Shown here one piece after another: positions 9,631 to 18,711 of a stretch of DNA of 64,000 bases (position 1 is its first letter; every line of letters begins with the position of its first letter). The position numbers and the translations under genes were made by a program. The stretch is from positions 3,906,001 through 3,970,000 of the forward strand of contig CP094243.1 of NCBI GenBank assembly GCA_022749655.1, given 5' to 3'. This stretch comes from Xanthomonas phaseoli pv. phaseoli. GTDB taxonomy: Bacteria; Pseudomonadota; Gammaproteobacteria; Xanthomonadales; Xanthomonadaceae. The notes below the pieces were generated by a model. That model saw only the letters and a list, made by a program, of their open reading frames with translations, was not told where the DNA came from and made no database searches.

Positions 9631-10641
9631 TCAGTCGCAGACGCTGTGCGGCACATCGCCCGCACACACGCGCCGGGCCAACGCCATTGCGCTCTGCCAT
9701 GCGCCCTCCACCTTGCCGCCGGCCAACCAGTCGCCACACATCCCCACGCCCAGCGGCGCATCCCAGACGCAGCCGAGCTGCAATGCGGGGTCGCTGCTGG
9801 CCACTTCCCAGAAAAACGCATCGCAGGACTGCGGCATCGGCAAGCCGAGCGCGGCAAGTTCCGGAACGAGGCTGGCGATGACCTGCCCAGGCTGGGCATC
9901 GCAATGCACCTGGCTCCACTCGCCCGTTGCATGCAGCAGCCAGGTCTCCGCCCCCACACGCGCAGGCTTGCTGGCGTTGCGCGCCACCCAGCGCAACGGG
10001 CCGGCATTGACGAACAGCGCGTCATAGCCCGGATCGATGGGCGCATCGAAGTGCGCCATCACCGCCCACGCAGGCTGCATGCGCACCTGCTCGGCAATCG
10101 TTGCCAGCGTAGGCGCAACTTGCGCGAGTAACGCAGCCGCACTCGGCGCCGGGACGGCCAGTACCACCGTATCGAACAGATGCTCTGCAGCGTCTTGCGA
10201 CACCGACAGGCGCCAACCCATTCGGCTGCGCTGCAGCGCGCGCACCTGGGCACATAGGCGAACATCCAACTGCACCGCAAGCGCACGTGCCGGCGCGGCC
10301 ATCTCCGGAACACCCACGTAGCGCGTCAGCGCACTCTGGGATCGACGCAACTGCGTGCCATCCCAGCTTGCGATACGCGCCTGCCAGGGCGCGGCGATAC
10401 CGGCATCGGTCCAGGCATCCACGACCGCTGCAAATGCAGGATCGCGCGCGGTGAAATACTGCGCTCCGTGATCGCATTGCCACTGCTCGGTCCCGTAGTG
10501 GCGCATGCGACCGCCCGGGGTCTTGGCCTGATCGAACACCGTCACTGCATGGCCTGCCGCCTGCAGCTGCCGCGCGCAGGCCAAGCCGGCCAACCCAGCG
10601 CCGATCACGGCGATCGTCTGCGCGCGCCCGGGCGGCGTCAT
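9631..10641 (-). CDS. Renalase-like FAD-dependent amine oxidase
   Basis: This is a 336-residue flavoprotein with a complete N-terminal dinucleotide-binding fold (IAVIGAGLAGLACARQLQAA). The GG motif TPGGRMRHY follows and is typical of amine oxidase and renalase-type proteins. Near the C-terminus, GMCGDWLAGGKVEGAWQSA is the conserved second FAD contact. The substrate is unknown; bacterial relatives oxidise isomers of NAD(P)H. The ATG at 10641 begins MTPPGRAQTIAV; the longer open frame upstream overlaps the neighbouring FrnE-like gene and lacks homology. The gene is intact. Confidence 0.8.
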   Translation of the reverse strand: MTPPGRAQTIAVIGAGLAGLACARQLQAAGHAVTVFDQAKTPGGRMRHYGTEQWQCDHGAQYFTARDPAFAAVVDAWTDAGIAAPWQARIASWDGTQLRRSQSALTRYVGVPEMAAPARALAVQLDVRLCAQVRALQRSRMGWRLSVSQDAAEHLFDTVVLAVPAPSAAALLAQVAPTLATIAEQVRMQPAWAVMAHFDAPIDPGYDALFVNAGPLRWVARNASKPARVGAETWLLHATGEWSQVHCDAQPGQVIASLVPELAALGLPMPQSCDAFFWEVASSDPALQLGCVWDAPLGVGMCGDWLAGGKVEGAWQSAMALARRVCAGDVPHSVCD

Positions 10642-10681
10642 GCCATCGCGCACGTGCCGGTGCATGCGGCAGGCATGCGGG

Positions 10682-11365
10682 TCACACCGCGCAGCCGTCA
10701 GGCCCGCAGGCGTCGGGCCCGCCGACTGGCGTCGATTCGGCCGCCAGTTGCAGCAGTGCCTGCGCAAAACTTTCCGGCGGCTGCGCGCCCTGGATCAGCG
10801 CGCGGCCGTCGATCACAAAGCTGGGCACCGCACGGATGCCCAACGCGGCGGCCTGCGCTAGCTGCGCTTGTACCTCGACGGTGCCTTCGTCCGATTCCAG
10901 CATCGCCTGCACACGCGCCGCCGTAAGGCCGCCGGCCTCGCCGGCACGCACCAGCGTGTCGGTCGCGCCCACGTTTTGGCCTTCGGCAAAATGCGCATGG
11001 AACAGCGCTTCCATGACCGCGTCCACATTGCCCTCGTGGCTGGCCAGCCAGATCACACGATGCGCACGCAGCGTGCTGACCTGCACCTGCCCACGGCCGA
11101 AATCCAGCGGCAAGCCTTCCGCCTGCGCAGTGGCCTGGGTCTGCGCCAGGATCTGTTCGACCCGTGCCGTACCGCCGAACTTCGATGCCAGGGCCTCGCG
11201 CAAGGGCGTCGGCTCCAGGCCGGCATCCGGGTCAAGCTGGAACGCGTGGTAATGAATGTCCAAGGCCGGCGCCTGCGCGCCAAGTGCCGCAAGGGCGGCC
11301 TGGAAACGGCGTTTGCCGATCCAGCACCAGGGACACACTACGTCGGACCAGATGTCGATGCGCAT
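10682..11365 (-). CDS. DsbA-family oxidoreductase, FrnE-like
   Basis: This is a 227-residue thioredoxin-fold protein. The active site CPWC lies in SDVVCPWCWIGKRRF near residue 11, and the cis-proline is in IRAVPSFVIDG near residue 187. There is no signal peptide, so it is a cytoplasmic FrnE-type member rather than periplasmic DsbA. A second cysteine pair near the C-terminus (DACGPDGC) is unusual for the active-site core and could form a second redox centre, as described for FrnE of Deinococcus. The start ATG at 11365 (MRIDIWSD) is preferred over an in-frame upstream ATG. Confidence 0.85.
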   Translation of the reverse strand: MRIDIWSDVVCPWCWIGKRRFQAALAALGAQAPALDIHYHAFQLDPDAGLEPTPLREALASKFGGTARVEQILAQTQATAQAEGLPLDFGRGQVQVSTLRAHRVIWLASHEGNVDAVMEALFHAHFAEGQNVGATDTLVRAGEAGGLTAARVQAMLESDEGTVEVQAQLAQAAALGIRAVPSFVIDGRALIQGAQPPESFAQALLQLAAESTPVGGPDACGPDGCAV

Positions 11366-11580
11366 GAGCTGGGATTCGTTCTTGGGGATTGGCAAAGCAT
11401 AGACGGGATAATGCAATCGCGAGGTGTTTGCCGATGCCGAATGGGGAGCGGTGATTAAGCGCTGCTAGGCGGCCTGGTGTCGCGCACCGATCTGTTCTCA
11501 CGCATCGCCCATCCTAACTCCCGTACCGGGCCTTCAAGGTACCGAGCTGCGCGCCTGCCTTTGCAAATCCAGATCCCGAA

Positions 11581-12078
11581 TCACAAAGCCTCTTTCCACT
11601 GCTTGAATGGATGCGAGGCCAGGGCCAGGTTGTAATAGCGCACGTCGTCGGTGACTTCGGTCCCGACCCATTCGGGCGTGGCGAATGCGTCGTCGGCGCG
11701 TTCAAGCTCGATCTCGGCCACGATCAGACCGGCGTTGTCGCCGAGGAATTCATCCACTTCCCACACATGCCCCTGGTAGGCGACCAGATGACGGCGTTTG
11801 TCGATCAGGCCGCCGACGCACAGCGCCAGCAATGCGCGTGCATCGGCCAGTGGAATCGGATATTCGAACTCCTGCCGCGTATGCCCCACCTCGCGCGATT
11901 TCAGGTTGAGAAACGCGCTTTCGCCCTGGATCCGCACCCGTACCGAGGCATTTTGCGTCCCACTGCGTAGCGCCGCCTGATCGTTGATATAGCCCTGCGC
12001 CATCGGAATCACCGCATGCGCGGCATCGCGCCAGCCATCGCCGGTGACCAGGAATTTGCGTTCGATTTCTAGAGGCAT
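11581..12078 (-). CDS. CYTH domain protein (triphosphate tunnel enzyme)
   Basis: This is a 165-residue protein that is almost entirely one CYTH domain. The signature EIERKFLV is at residues 4-11 and is followed by the alternating charged strands of the tunnel fold (RVRIQGESAFLNLKSR, EVDEFLGDN, AEIELERADD). Proteins of this length are usually inorganic triphosphatases, and a few are class IV adenylate cyclases. The sequence does not separate these two roles. It sits alone, 185 bases downstream of rlmD on the same strand. The gap holds an inverted pair of GGGATT-type repeats. Confidence 0.85.
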   Translation of the reverse strand: MPLEIERKFLVTGDGWRDAAHAVIPMAQGYINDQAALRSGTQNASVRVRIQGESAFLNLKSREVGHTRQEFEYPIPLADARALLALCVGGLIDKRRHLVAYQGHVWEVDEFLGDNAGLIVAEIELERADDAFATPEWVGTEVTDDVRYYNLALASHPFKQWKEAL

Positions 12079-12264
12079 GGGATTGGGGATTCGGGAGTGG
12101 GGATTGGTTCAAGCAGGAACCAGTGCCAGTAAACGTCAGATCTTATCAATCCACAGATTGCAGTCGAATCCGAACGCAATAGCGAGCGACATGCGCGAAA
12201 CGACAGTTGCGACGCAGAGCGAAAGTGTTGGCTTTCGCCAATCCCCAATGCCTAATCCCGAATC
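12079..12264. repeat. Inverted pair of GGGATT/GGGGATTCGGG-type intergenic repeats
   Basis: The left arm (about 12079-12108) is built from units GGATTGGGGATTCGGGAGTG. The right arm (about 12237-12264) is its approximate reverse complement (CCAATCCCC...TAATCCCGAATC). The arms flank a 130-base spacer between the CYTH gene and rlmD, and the right arm reaches the rlmD stop. Similar arm pairs occur around lepA, so this is a dispersed family. Confidence 0.6.
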
Positions 12265-13597
12265 ACCGCCTCTCAAAAACCGCAATGCTTTCCACATGGG
12301 CGGTGTGCGGGAACATGTCCATCGCGCCCGCGCAGACCAGCGTGAAGCCCTGCTCGTTGACCAGATAGCCGGCGTCGCGCGCCAGCGAGCCGGGGTGACA
12401 GCTCACATAGACGATGCGCTCGAACGTCTTCAATGGCAGCTGTTGCAGCACTTCCAACGCGCCAGAGCGTGGCGGATCCAGCAGCAGCTTGTCGAAGCCC
12501 TGGCGCATCCAGGGTGCGCTGCGCTGATCCTGGGTCAGATCGGCGGCGTAGAACTGCGCATTGTCCAGGCCATTGCGCTGGGCGTTCTCTTTGGCCCGTG
12601 CCACAAGTCCGGCATCGCCTTCCACACCCACCACCTCGCGCACCACGCGTGCCAGCGGCAGGGTGAAGTTACCCAGGCCGCAGAACAGGTCCAGCACGCG
12701 GTCGTCGGGCTTGGCCTCCAGCAGCGCGACTGCATGCGCGATCATTTTCTGATTGAGCGACGCGTTGACCTGGATGAAGTCCAGCGGCCGGAACGCCAAT
12801 TCCACATCCCATTGCGGCAAGCGGAACGAGAGCGGCACGTCCTGCGGCCATAGCGGATGCACGCTGTCCACCCCGCCGGGCTGCAGGAAAACCGCAAAGC
12901 CGTGCTCCTGGGCGAAGGCGACCCAAGCCTGGCGGTCGCGCTCGCTGAGCGGCTGCATAAGCCTGATGGTCAAGGCCACCGCATCGTCGCCGGCGATGAA
13001 TTCGATCTGCGGAATGTCGCGCTTGCCGTCCATGCCTTCGATCAGCGCGGCAAGCAAGGGAATCTTCTCGCCGATCTGCGGAATCACCGTGTAGCAGACG
13101 GACAGATCAGCCACGAACCGCGGGTCGAGCTCACGAAAGCCGACCAAGGTCTTGTCCTTCTTCTCGACGCGACGCACCGAGAACCTGCCCTTGCGCCGAT
13201 ACCCCCAGTTGTCGCCGGTCAGCGCGGGCAGCACGGCTTGCGGAGTGACGTGACCGATACGTTCCAGGTTGTCCATCAGCACGCGCTGTTTGGCCACGAT
13301 CTGCTGCGACTCCTCCAGATGCTGCAACACGCAGCCCGCGCAGACGCCAAAGTGCGGGCAGCGCGGGGTGACCCGCTGCGGCGATGCCTCCAGCACCTCC
13401 ACGGTCTTGGCCTCATCGAAATGCCGGCTGCGGGCGGTGGGTTCGGCGCGCACCAACTCGCCCGGCAAGGCGCCGCTGATGAAGGTGACCTTGCCGCCCT
13501 CGCCGTCGCGGCGGGCAACCCCGCGGCCGTCATGGCTCAGGTCGGTGACCGCGGTCTGGAAGGGGGTACGGTCGAGACGGTTTCTGGTTCTGGCCAC
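12263..13597 (-). CDS. rlmD: 23S rRNA (uracil-1939-C5)-methyltransferase RlmD
   Basis: This is a 444-residue S-adenosylmethionine-dependent enzyme that methylates U1939 of 23S rRNA. An N-terminal TRAM domain is followed by the [4Fe-4S] cysteines (CPHFGVCAGCVLQHL plus a preceding cysteine). The SAM-binding motif VLDLFCGLGNFTLPLA is near residue 300. The catalytic loop LLLDPPRSGA and the nucleophile region IVYVSCHPGSLARD complete the enzyme. The start is taken as GTG at 13597 (VARTRNRLDRTPFQ); the frame is open upstream but without homology. The gene is intact. Confidence 0.92.
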   Translation of the reverse strand: MARTRNRLDRTPFQTAVTDLSHDGRGVARRDGEGGKVTFISGALPGELVRAEPTARSRHFDEAKTVEVLEASPQRVTPRCPHFGVCAGCVLQHLEESQQIVAKQRVLMDNLERIGHVTPQAVLPALTGDNWGYRRKGRFSVRRVEKKDKTLVGFRELDPRFVADLSVCYTVIPQIGEKIPLLAALIEGMDGKRDIPQIEFIAGDDAVALTIRLMQPLSERDRQAWVAFAQEHGFAVFLQPGGVDSVHPLWPQDVPLSFRLPQWDVELAFRPLDFIQVNASLNQKMIAHAVALLEAKPDDRVLDLFCGLGNFTLPLARVVREVVGVEGDAGLVARAKENAQRNGLDNAQFYAADLTQDQRSAPWMRQGFDKLLLDPPRSGALEVLQQLPLKTFERIVYVSCHPGSLARDAGYLVNEQGFTLVCAGAMDMFPHTAHVESIAVFERR

Positions 13598-13755
13598 GTG
13601 GCGACAAGCTGCGGGCAAAAAGGGTGCGTATTGTCGCAGATGCGACCGATGGAGGCCGCGCCGGTCGGCGCAACAATTGTCGCGCCCCACAAACACAGGC
13701 AAACTTCCGCTGCGCGCGACAAATCAGGACGCGGCATCGCTGACATGGAGGCAGC

Positions 13756-14480
13756 ATGAACATGGCCACACGCCAGGAACCCCACCCACGCCTACTGCTG
13801 GTGGAAGACGACCCGATCAGCCGCGGGTTCTTACAGGCTGTCCTTGAAAGTCTTCCGGCCACGGTCGACTGCGCCGATTCCCTTTCTTCCGCACTCGACC
13901 GCGCGCGCGAACGTCGCCACGACCTCTGGCTGATCGACGTCAACCTTCCCGATGGCACCGGTAGCGGGCTACTGCGTGCATTGCGCCTGCTGCACCCGGA
14001 CGTGCCAGCACTGGCGCACACCGCCGACGCCACCATGTCGATGCAGCACAGCCTGCAATCGGACGGGTTTCTGGAAATGCTGGTCAAACCGCTGACCTTC
14101 GAGCGCCTGTTGCAGGCGGTGCGGCGCGGCCTGGCACGCGGTCGCTACAGCGTGGCCCCGGTGGGCGTGCTGGACATCGCCGCCAGCGACTGGGACGAGA
14201 CCGCTGCGCTGAGTGCGCTCAACGGCCAGCAGCACCATCTCAATGCCTTGCGCGAGCTGTTCCTGGCCGAGCTGCCGGGCACCCGGGATGCGGTGGATTC
14301 GGCCTTGCAGATCAGCGACGAACAGGCATTACGCAGCCATCTTCATCGATTGCAGGCCAGCTGTGGCTTCGTCGGCGCGCGGCGCGGCTTGCCGGCGCAG
14401 TGCGCCTGCTGCGCGGCGACCCGCACTCGCGCACCGCACGCACCCAGTTCCATGCGGCAGTGGCTGCGTTGCTGCACTGA
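13756..14480 (+). CDS. Receiver-HPt two-component protein, one frameshift
   Basis: This is a protein of about 241 residues combining a CheY-like receiver with a histidine phosphotransfer domain. The receiver has the acidic pair VEDD, the phospho-acceptor aspartate in LWLIDVNLPDG and the lysine in MLVKPL. The following region (LNALRELFLAELPGTRDAVD, then HLHRLQASCGFVGA) matches an HPt four-helix bundle with its active histidine. There is no kinase domain, so it should act as a phosphorelay shuttle. One base is missing near 14376-14384; the restored frame ends FHAAVAALLH at the TGA at 14478. A strong GGAGG site precedes the ATG. The partner kinase is not in the window. Confidence 0.75.
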
Positions 14481-14880
14481 GCGAACCAACCGCAGCACCT
14501 CCTTGCCAGACGTGGTGGGCCAGGCGTCGGCGTCGGTGCGCTTCCGGCTCGGCGCCGCGACTGACGCATCATCGTCTTGCCGATCAAGCTGCGTATGCAG
14601 GTGGCACCGGCTCCAGTTGCCGGCGATTGACTGCCTGGACCAGCGCCAGGCTCGACGCAGGCGTATGCCGTTGCTGCTCGCCCGGTCCACGTCGGTGACG
14701 AGAGGAGCACTCGTGGGCTGGGGCAGGCTGAATGGCGTTCTAGACCGACGGGCGCAGGACTGCCTGTCGGTTCTCCGAGCACCCGCTTCGCTCAATTCGC
14801 TGCTGGCTAGTGCTATGGCCGGTCGCTGCTGGACTTTTGTCCAGCGCTAATCACGTGTGCGCCTCCAGCACTCCGCGCCA
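14481..14880. other. 400-base gap between two convergent genes, no gene recognised
   Basis: The stretch lies between the receiver-HPt gene and recO, which converge on it. Short reading frames exist on both strands, but none has a recognisable domain. I see no repeat and no clear terminator with a T-tract. Confidence 0.5.
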
Positions 14881-15603
14881 TCAACGACGGCGCGCGAGGT
14901 CCTCGAGCATTTCCCAGGATTTCAGGCCACGCCCGCCCAGATGATGCAACAGCACGCCGCGCATGCTGCGCCGCAGGCCGGGCATGTCGTCCGCATCCGG
15001 CATGACGTCTTCGCCGAGCGCCAGCAGCGCCGCACCGGTGACGGTTTCGCGGCGATCCTGGGCTAGCCGTTCGCTCAACACACGCAAGGCGCCCTCCTGC
15101 GGATCCAGCCGGTACCGCGCTGCCGGGTCGATCGGTTGCCCGTCGCTGTCGTGCTGCAGATCGAAGGCGAACCCCAGCCCTTCCAGCACGTCGCGCTCGA
15201 ACCGGCGCAGCCCCCACGCCAACGGCAAATCGGACGCGAGGTGGGCACGTGCCTGCGCATAACAGGCATAAAGTTCAGGCACCGGATCGTTACGCGGGGC
15301 CAGGCGCAGCAGCAATTCGCTGATATAGAAACCGGCCAGCATGGTGTCGCCGACCAGCCGCGGCGCGGTATCCAGCGCTTCGGCCTGGCGCAGTTGGGCC
15401 AGCTCGCCGCGCTGCACGGCACTGAACTGGATCAGCTGCAAGGGCTGCAAGGCAGCGCGCAGCGCCTGCTTGCGTGGCCCCTGCACGCCGCGCGCCAGCA
15501 GTCCCACCCGCCCGTGTTGATCGGTCAGCACTTCCACCAGCAGGCTGGTCTCGCGCCAGGCCCGTACGTGCAGCACAAATCCGCGCGCGTGCTCGATCAG
15601 CAC
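14881..15603 (-). CDS. recO: DNA repair protein RecO
   Basis: This is a 240-residue recombination mediator that helps RecR load RecA onto SSB-coated single-stranded DNA. The N-terminal OB fold opens with [20 protein letters not shown] and includes [19 protein letters not shown]. The helical C-terminus ends [12 protein letters not shown]. It is the last gene of the lepA-lepB-DUF4845-rnc-era-recO series. It is separated from era by about 230 bases, more than usual for this operon. I chose GTG at 15603 because it gives the family-like start V/M-LIE; a TTG three codons upstream (15612) is possible. No strong ribosome site is visible for either. Confidence 0.9.
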   Translation of the reverse strand: MLIEHARGFVLHVRAWRETSLLVEVLTDQHGRVGLLARGVQGPRKQALRAALQPLQLIQFSAVQRGELAQLRQAEALDTAPRLVGDTMLAGFYISELLLRLAPRNDPVPELYACYAQARAHLASDLPLAWGLRRFERDVLEGLGFAFDLQHDSDGQPIDPAARYRLDPQEGALRVLSERLAQDRRETVTGAALLALGEDVMPDADDMPGLRRSMRGVLLHHLGGRGLKSWEMLEDLARRR

Positions 15604-15833
15604 GGCAGGCAAAGCCAGGATTGGGGATGCTGGACCGGGGCCTCGGAAAAAGCGCCGGATCGACCGTCGCCGCGCAGCGCGGCGCAGCGACCGGGAGCCG
15701 AGCCACTGCCGTCATCGCCGCACGCGACGTTGAAACATGCGAAAAAACCTCTCCCCGACAGCATGCCAACCAACTGCCTGACCCAGCTCCCGGGTCGCCG
15801 GTCCCGGGGTTCCCAGTCGCGGCCTTCCCGGCC

Positions 15834-16731
15834 TCATTCGTAGCCGAATGCCTTCAGCGCAGCCTCGTCGTCCGACCAGCCTTCGCGCACGCGCACCCAG
15901 GTTTCCAGGAACACCTTGGCACCGAACAGGCGCTCCATCTGCAGGCGCGCCTTGCCACCGATTTCTTTCAAACGGGTGCCGCCCTTGCCGATCACGATGG
16001 CCTTCTGGCCTTCGCGCTCGACCCAGATCACCGCACCGATGCGCAGTAGCGCGCCATCTTCGGCAAAGCGCTCGATCTCGACGGTGGTGGCGTACGGCAG
16101 CTCTTCGCCGAGCTGACGCATGAGCTGCTCACGCACCAGTTCGCCGGCCAAAAAGCGCTGGCTGCGGTCGGTGATCTCGTCTTCGCCGAACATCGCCTCG
16201 GCCTCGGGCACCAGCTTGAGCAGGTCGCCGACCAATGCCTCAAGCCCTTGCGCTTGAGCGCGGACACCGGATGCACGGCGGCGAAGGTGCGCCCCTCGCT
16301 GACCTGGGCCAGGAACGGAAACAACGCGGTCTTGTCCTTGAGCCGGTCGACTTTGTTGACCACCAGCACCACCGGCACGCCGGCGTCGCTGAGCACGCGG
16401 AACGCCAGCGTGTCTTCCTCGTCCCAGCGGCCGGCTTCGATCACCAAGACCGCCGCGTCCACGCCCTCGAGCGAGCCGCGCGCGGCGCGATTCATCACCC
16501 GGTTCATTGCACGCTTCTGCTCGCGGTGCAGGCCCGGGGTGTCGACCAGCACCAGCTGCCCTTCCGGGAAGGTGGCGATGCCCAGCAACCGATGACGCGT
16601 GGTCTGCGGCCGGTTGGAGACGATGCTGACCTTCGCGCCGACCAGGGCGTTGGTCAGGGTGGACTTGCCGACGTTGGGCCGGCCGATCACCGCAACGCTA
16701 CCGCTGCGGTGGGGGAAGAGGTTTCGCTCAC
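15834..16731 (-). CDS. era: GTPase Era, two frameshifts
   Basis: Era binds the 3' end of 16S rRNA and is required for 30S subunit maturation; the reconstructed length is 299 residues. G1 [10 protein letters not shown]3 DTPGLH and G4 NKVD are visible, followed by a C-terminal KH domain with [12 protein letters not shown]. The GTG start at 16731 overlaps the rnc stop (GTGA). Two one-base losses break it: in the G-run at 16711-16715, just after MSETS, and near 16239-16241, after LKRKGL. Because era is essential in nearly all bacteria, two inactivating indels in an otherwise perfect gene argue strongly for sequence error rather than true loss. Confidence 0.9.
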
Positions 16732-17408
16732 GTGTTTGAATCCAGTTGTGCGATGACAAGAGTCGCCGCCTGTTGCTCTGCGAGGCGACGCGAGGTGCCC
16801 CGGCCCTCGGCGCGGGCGACGGGCTGCTCCAGAATGCAGGCGACGTGGAACTGCTTGGCATGCTCGTCGCCGCTCTCGCTGATCAGCGCGTAATTGGGCA
16901 GCGGCAGTTGCCGCGCTTGCAGCCATTCCTGCAGCCGGGTCTTGGGATCCTTTTCTGCCTTGCCCACCGGCAATGCCGCCAGCGAGGCTTCGAACCACGG
17001 CAGCACCACTGCACGGCAACGCTCGAAACCGCAGTCCAGATAGATGGCCGCGACGATCGCTTCGACCGCATCGGCCAGGATCGAGTCACGTCGGTGACCA
17101 CCGGACTTCAACTCGCCTGGGCCCAGCGTGAGGCGCTCGCCGAGATTCAACGTACGTCCGATCACGGCCAGCGCACCTTCGCGCACGAGTTCGGCACGTG
17201 CACGGGTCAATGCGCCTTCATCGGCCTTGGGCCACCGTTGATACAGCGCCTCGGCGATCAGCAGGTTGACGATGCCGTCGCCGAGGAATTCCAGTCGCTC
17301 GTTATGCGGTGTCCCGGCGCTGCGATGCCGCAGCGCCTGGGCGAGCAGAGCCGGATCGGCGAATGCGTGCCCGATCGGATCACCGCGTTGGAAGGTTCTA
17401 TTCGACAC
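16728..17408 (-). CDS. rnc: Ribonuclease III
   Basis: This is a 226-residue double-strand-specific endoribonuclease used in rRNA processing and regulatory RNA decay. The catalytic signature [18 protein letters not shown] is near residue 36. The second acidic site, [13 protein letters not shown], lies near residue 113. A double-stranded RNA-binding domain fills the C-terminus (ending [12 protein letters not shown]). The start is GTG at 17408, overlapping the end of the DUF4845 gene by 11 bases. The stop overlaps era by four bases. The gene is intact and is part of the lepA-to-era operon. Confidence 0.95.
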
Positions 17409-17775
17409 CGCGCTTCGTCAGATCCTGTGCCGTATCGAACTTGCCGACCACATCCAGATTGCCAACCAGCTCGCGACGGACTTCGTAGTTGACCTTCATG
17501 CGCCAGCCGCCTTCGATCCGCTCGAACTTGACGTTCTCACGCTTCACGCTTTCGGACGCATTGATATCGAGCCGCTTGAAGAACATTTCCTGCAATTTGG
17601 ACGGATCCATGTCAGCACTGCCAGCTTCGTTGGCAAGGCCCTTCATCGACGTACGCACCGCGTAGTACTCCTGATACATCGGAAACAGCTTCATCCCGAT
17701 GTACAAACCGAACCCCACCACCGCCAGCACCACCACGAACGACGTCAACGTCATACCGCTTTGCTTGCGCTTCAT
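17398..17775 (-). CDS. DUF4845 family single-pass membrane protein
   Basis: This is a 125-residue protein with one N-terminal membrane segment ([19 protein letters not shown]) after the basic MKRKQSG. The remainder is a soluble periplasmic-side domain. It resembles a pseudopilin-like leader in its overall shape, but I see no prepilin peptidase site. Proteins of this family sit between lepB and rnc in many gammaproteobacteria. The conserved position suggests a link to signal peptidase or membrane-associated RNA processing, but the function is unknown. It overlaps rnc by 11 bases and follows lepB by about 30 bases. Confidence 0.85.
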   Translation of the reverse strand: MKRKQSGMTLTSFVVVLAVVGFGLYIGMKLFPMYQEYYAVRTSMKGLANEAGSADMDPSKLQEMFFKRLDINASESVKRENVKFERIEGGWRMKVNYEVRRELVGNLDVVGKFDTAQDLTKRGVE

Positions 17776-17805
17776 TGTGCTTCCCCTGGCACGCCGTGCG
17801 TGCAT

Positions 17806-18606
17806 TTACTGGATTCCAGTCCCGATCCGCGATGGATCGAAACTCCCCTTGCAGAACCACCCTTCGCAATTGAGCCAGATCAGGAACGCCTTGCCGCGCA
17901 AATTGGCTTCCGGCAGAAAGTGCGTTTGGGTCCAGAACCGGCTGTCCTCGCTGTTGTCGCGATTATCCCCCATCACGAAATAGCTGTCCGCCGGCACGGT
18001 CCAGTCGCCCTGGCCGGCCGGCATGTTGCGGTCCAGCCATTCCAGCACGGTATGCGTGCGGCCTGGCAGGTCCTCGACCAGCAGCGTGGTGCCGGTCATC
18101 TCGGCGCCCTTGCCCTTGCCGATGTACTCGCCCTTGACCGTGTAATGCATCGGTTTGTCGTTGATGTACAGCGTATCGCCGTGGAAGCCGATTTTGTCGC
18201 CCGGCAGGCCCACCACGCGCTTGATCCAGTTCTGGTCCGGCGCGTGCGGCGGCTTGAACACCACCACGTCGCCGCGCTTGGGCTCGCCGGTGGGAATGAA
18301 CTTGGTATTGGTGATCGGCAGGCGGAAGCCGTAGGCGAACTTGTTGACCAGGATGAAATCGCCGATCAGCAGGTTGGGCATCATCGAACTGGACGGGATC
18401 TTGTACGGCTCGGCCACGAAGCTGCGCAGGATCAACACCACCGCCAGCACCGGGAAAAAGGCGCGCGAGTAATCGATGATCGCCGGCTCGCTGTCTAGCA
18501 ACCCGGCCCGCGCCGCACGGCGCTTGGCCAGAAACAGCTTGTCCAGCAGCCAGATGAAGCCGCTGCCCAGCGTCAGGACAACCAGGATGATTTCAAACCA
18601 TTTCAT
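17806..18606 (-). CDS. lepB: Signal peptidase I
   Basis: This is a 266-residue inner-membrane protease that removes Sec and Tat signal peptides. Two N-terminal membrane segments (near residues 3-20 and 45-62) precede the catalytic serine in KIPSSSMMPNL. The catalytic lysine is in NWIKRVVGLPGD. The box GDNRDNSEDSRFW near the C-terminus is family-specific. The ATG at 18606 (MKWFEIILVVL) is preferred; the open frame upstream runs through repeat sequence. It lies between lepA and the DUF4845 gene on the same strand. The gene is intact. Confidence 0.95.
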   Translation of the reverse strand: MKWFEIILVVLTLGSGFIWLLDKLFLAKRRAARAGLLDSEPAIIDYSRAFFPVLAVVLILRSFVAEPYKIPSSSMMPNLLIGDFILVNKFAYGFRLPITNTKFIPTGEPKRGDVVVFKPPHAPDQNWIKRVVGLPGDKIGFHGDTLYINDKPMHYTVKGEYIGKGKGAEMTGTTLLVEDLPGRTHTVLEWLDRNMPAGQGDWTVPADSYFVMGDNRDNSEDSRFWTQTHFLPEANLRGKAFLIWLNCEGWFCKGSFDPSRIGTGIQ

Positions 18607-18623
18607 TGATGTTCCTTCGGAAC

Positions 18624-18710
18624 GGGATTCGAGATTTGAGATTGGGGATTCGCAACAGCAGGAAGGCGGGCGAGCCGTTGCCAATCCCGAACGACGAATC
18701 CCAAATCCCG
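18624..18710. repeat. Inverted GGGATT-type repeat pair between lepA and lepB
   Basis: The left arm (about 18624-18652) contains GGGATTCGAGATTTGAG then ATTGGGGATTCG. The right arm (about 18681-18710) is the approximate reverse complement (CCAATCCCGAACGACGAATC then CCAAATCCCGG). The spacer is only about 28 bases, so the transcript could fold into a long hairpin directly after the lepA stop. It belongs to the same family as the repeats at 12079 and 20588. Confidence 0.65.
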
Positions 18711-18711
18711 G

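Noticed and set aside
14312..14795. Minus-strand frames between the receiver-HPt gene and recO
   Set aside because: They have no homology and partly overlap the restored HPt coding sequence.
15834..16731. era as a pseudogene
   Set aside because: The gene is essential in nearly all bacteria, all motifs are present and no second copy is seen; sequence error is the simpler reading.
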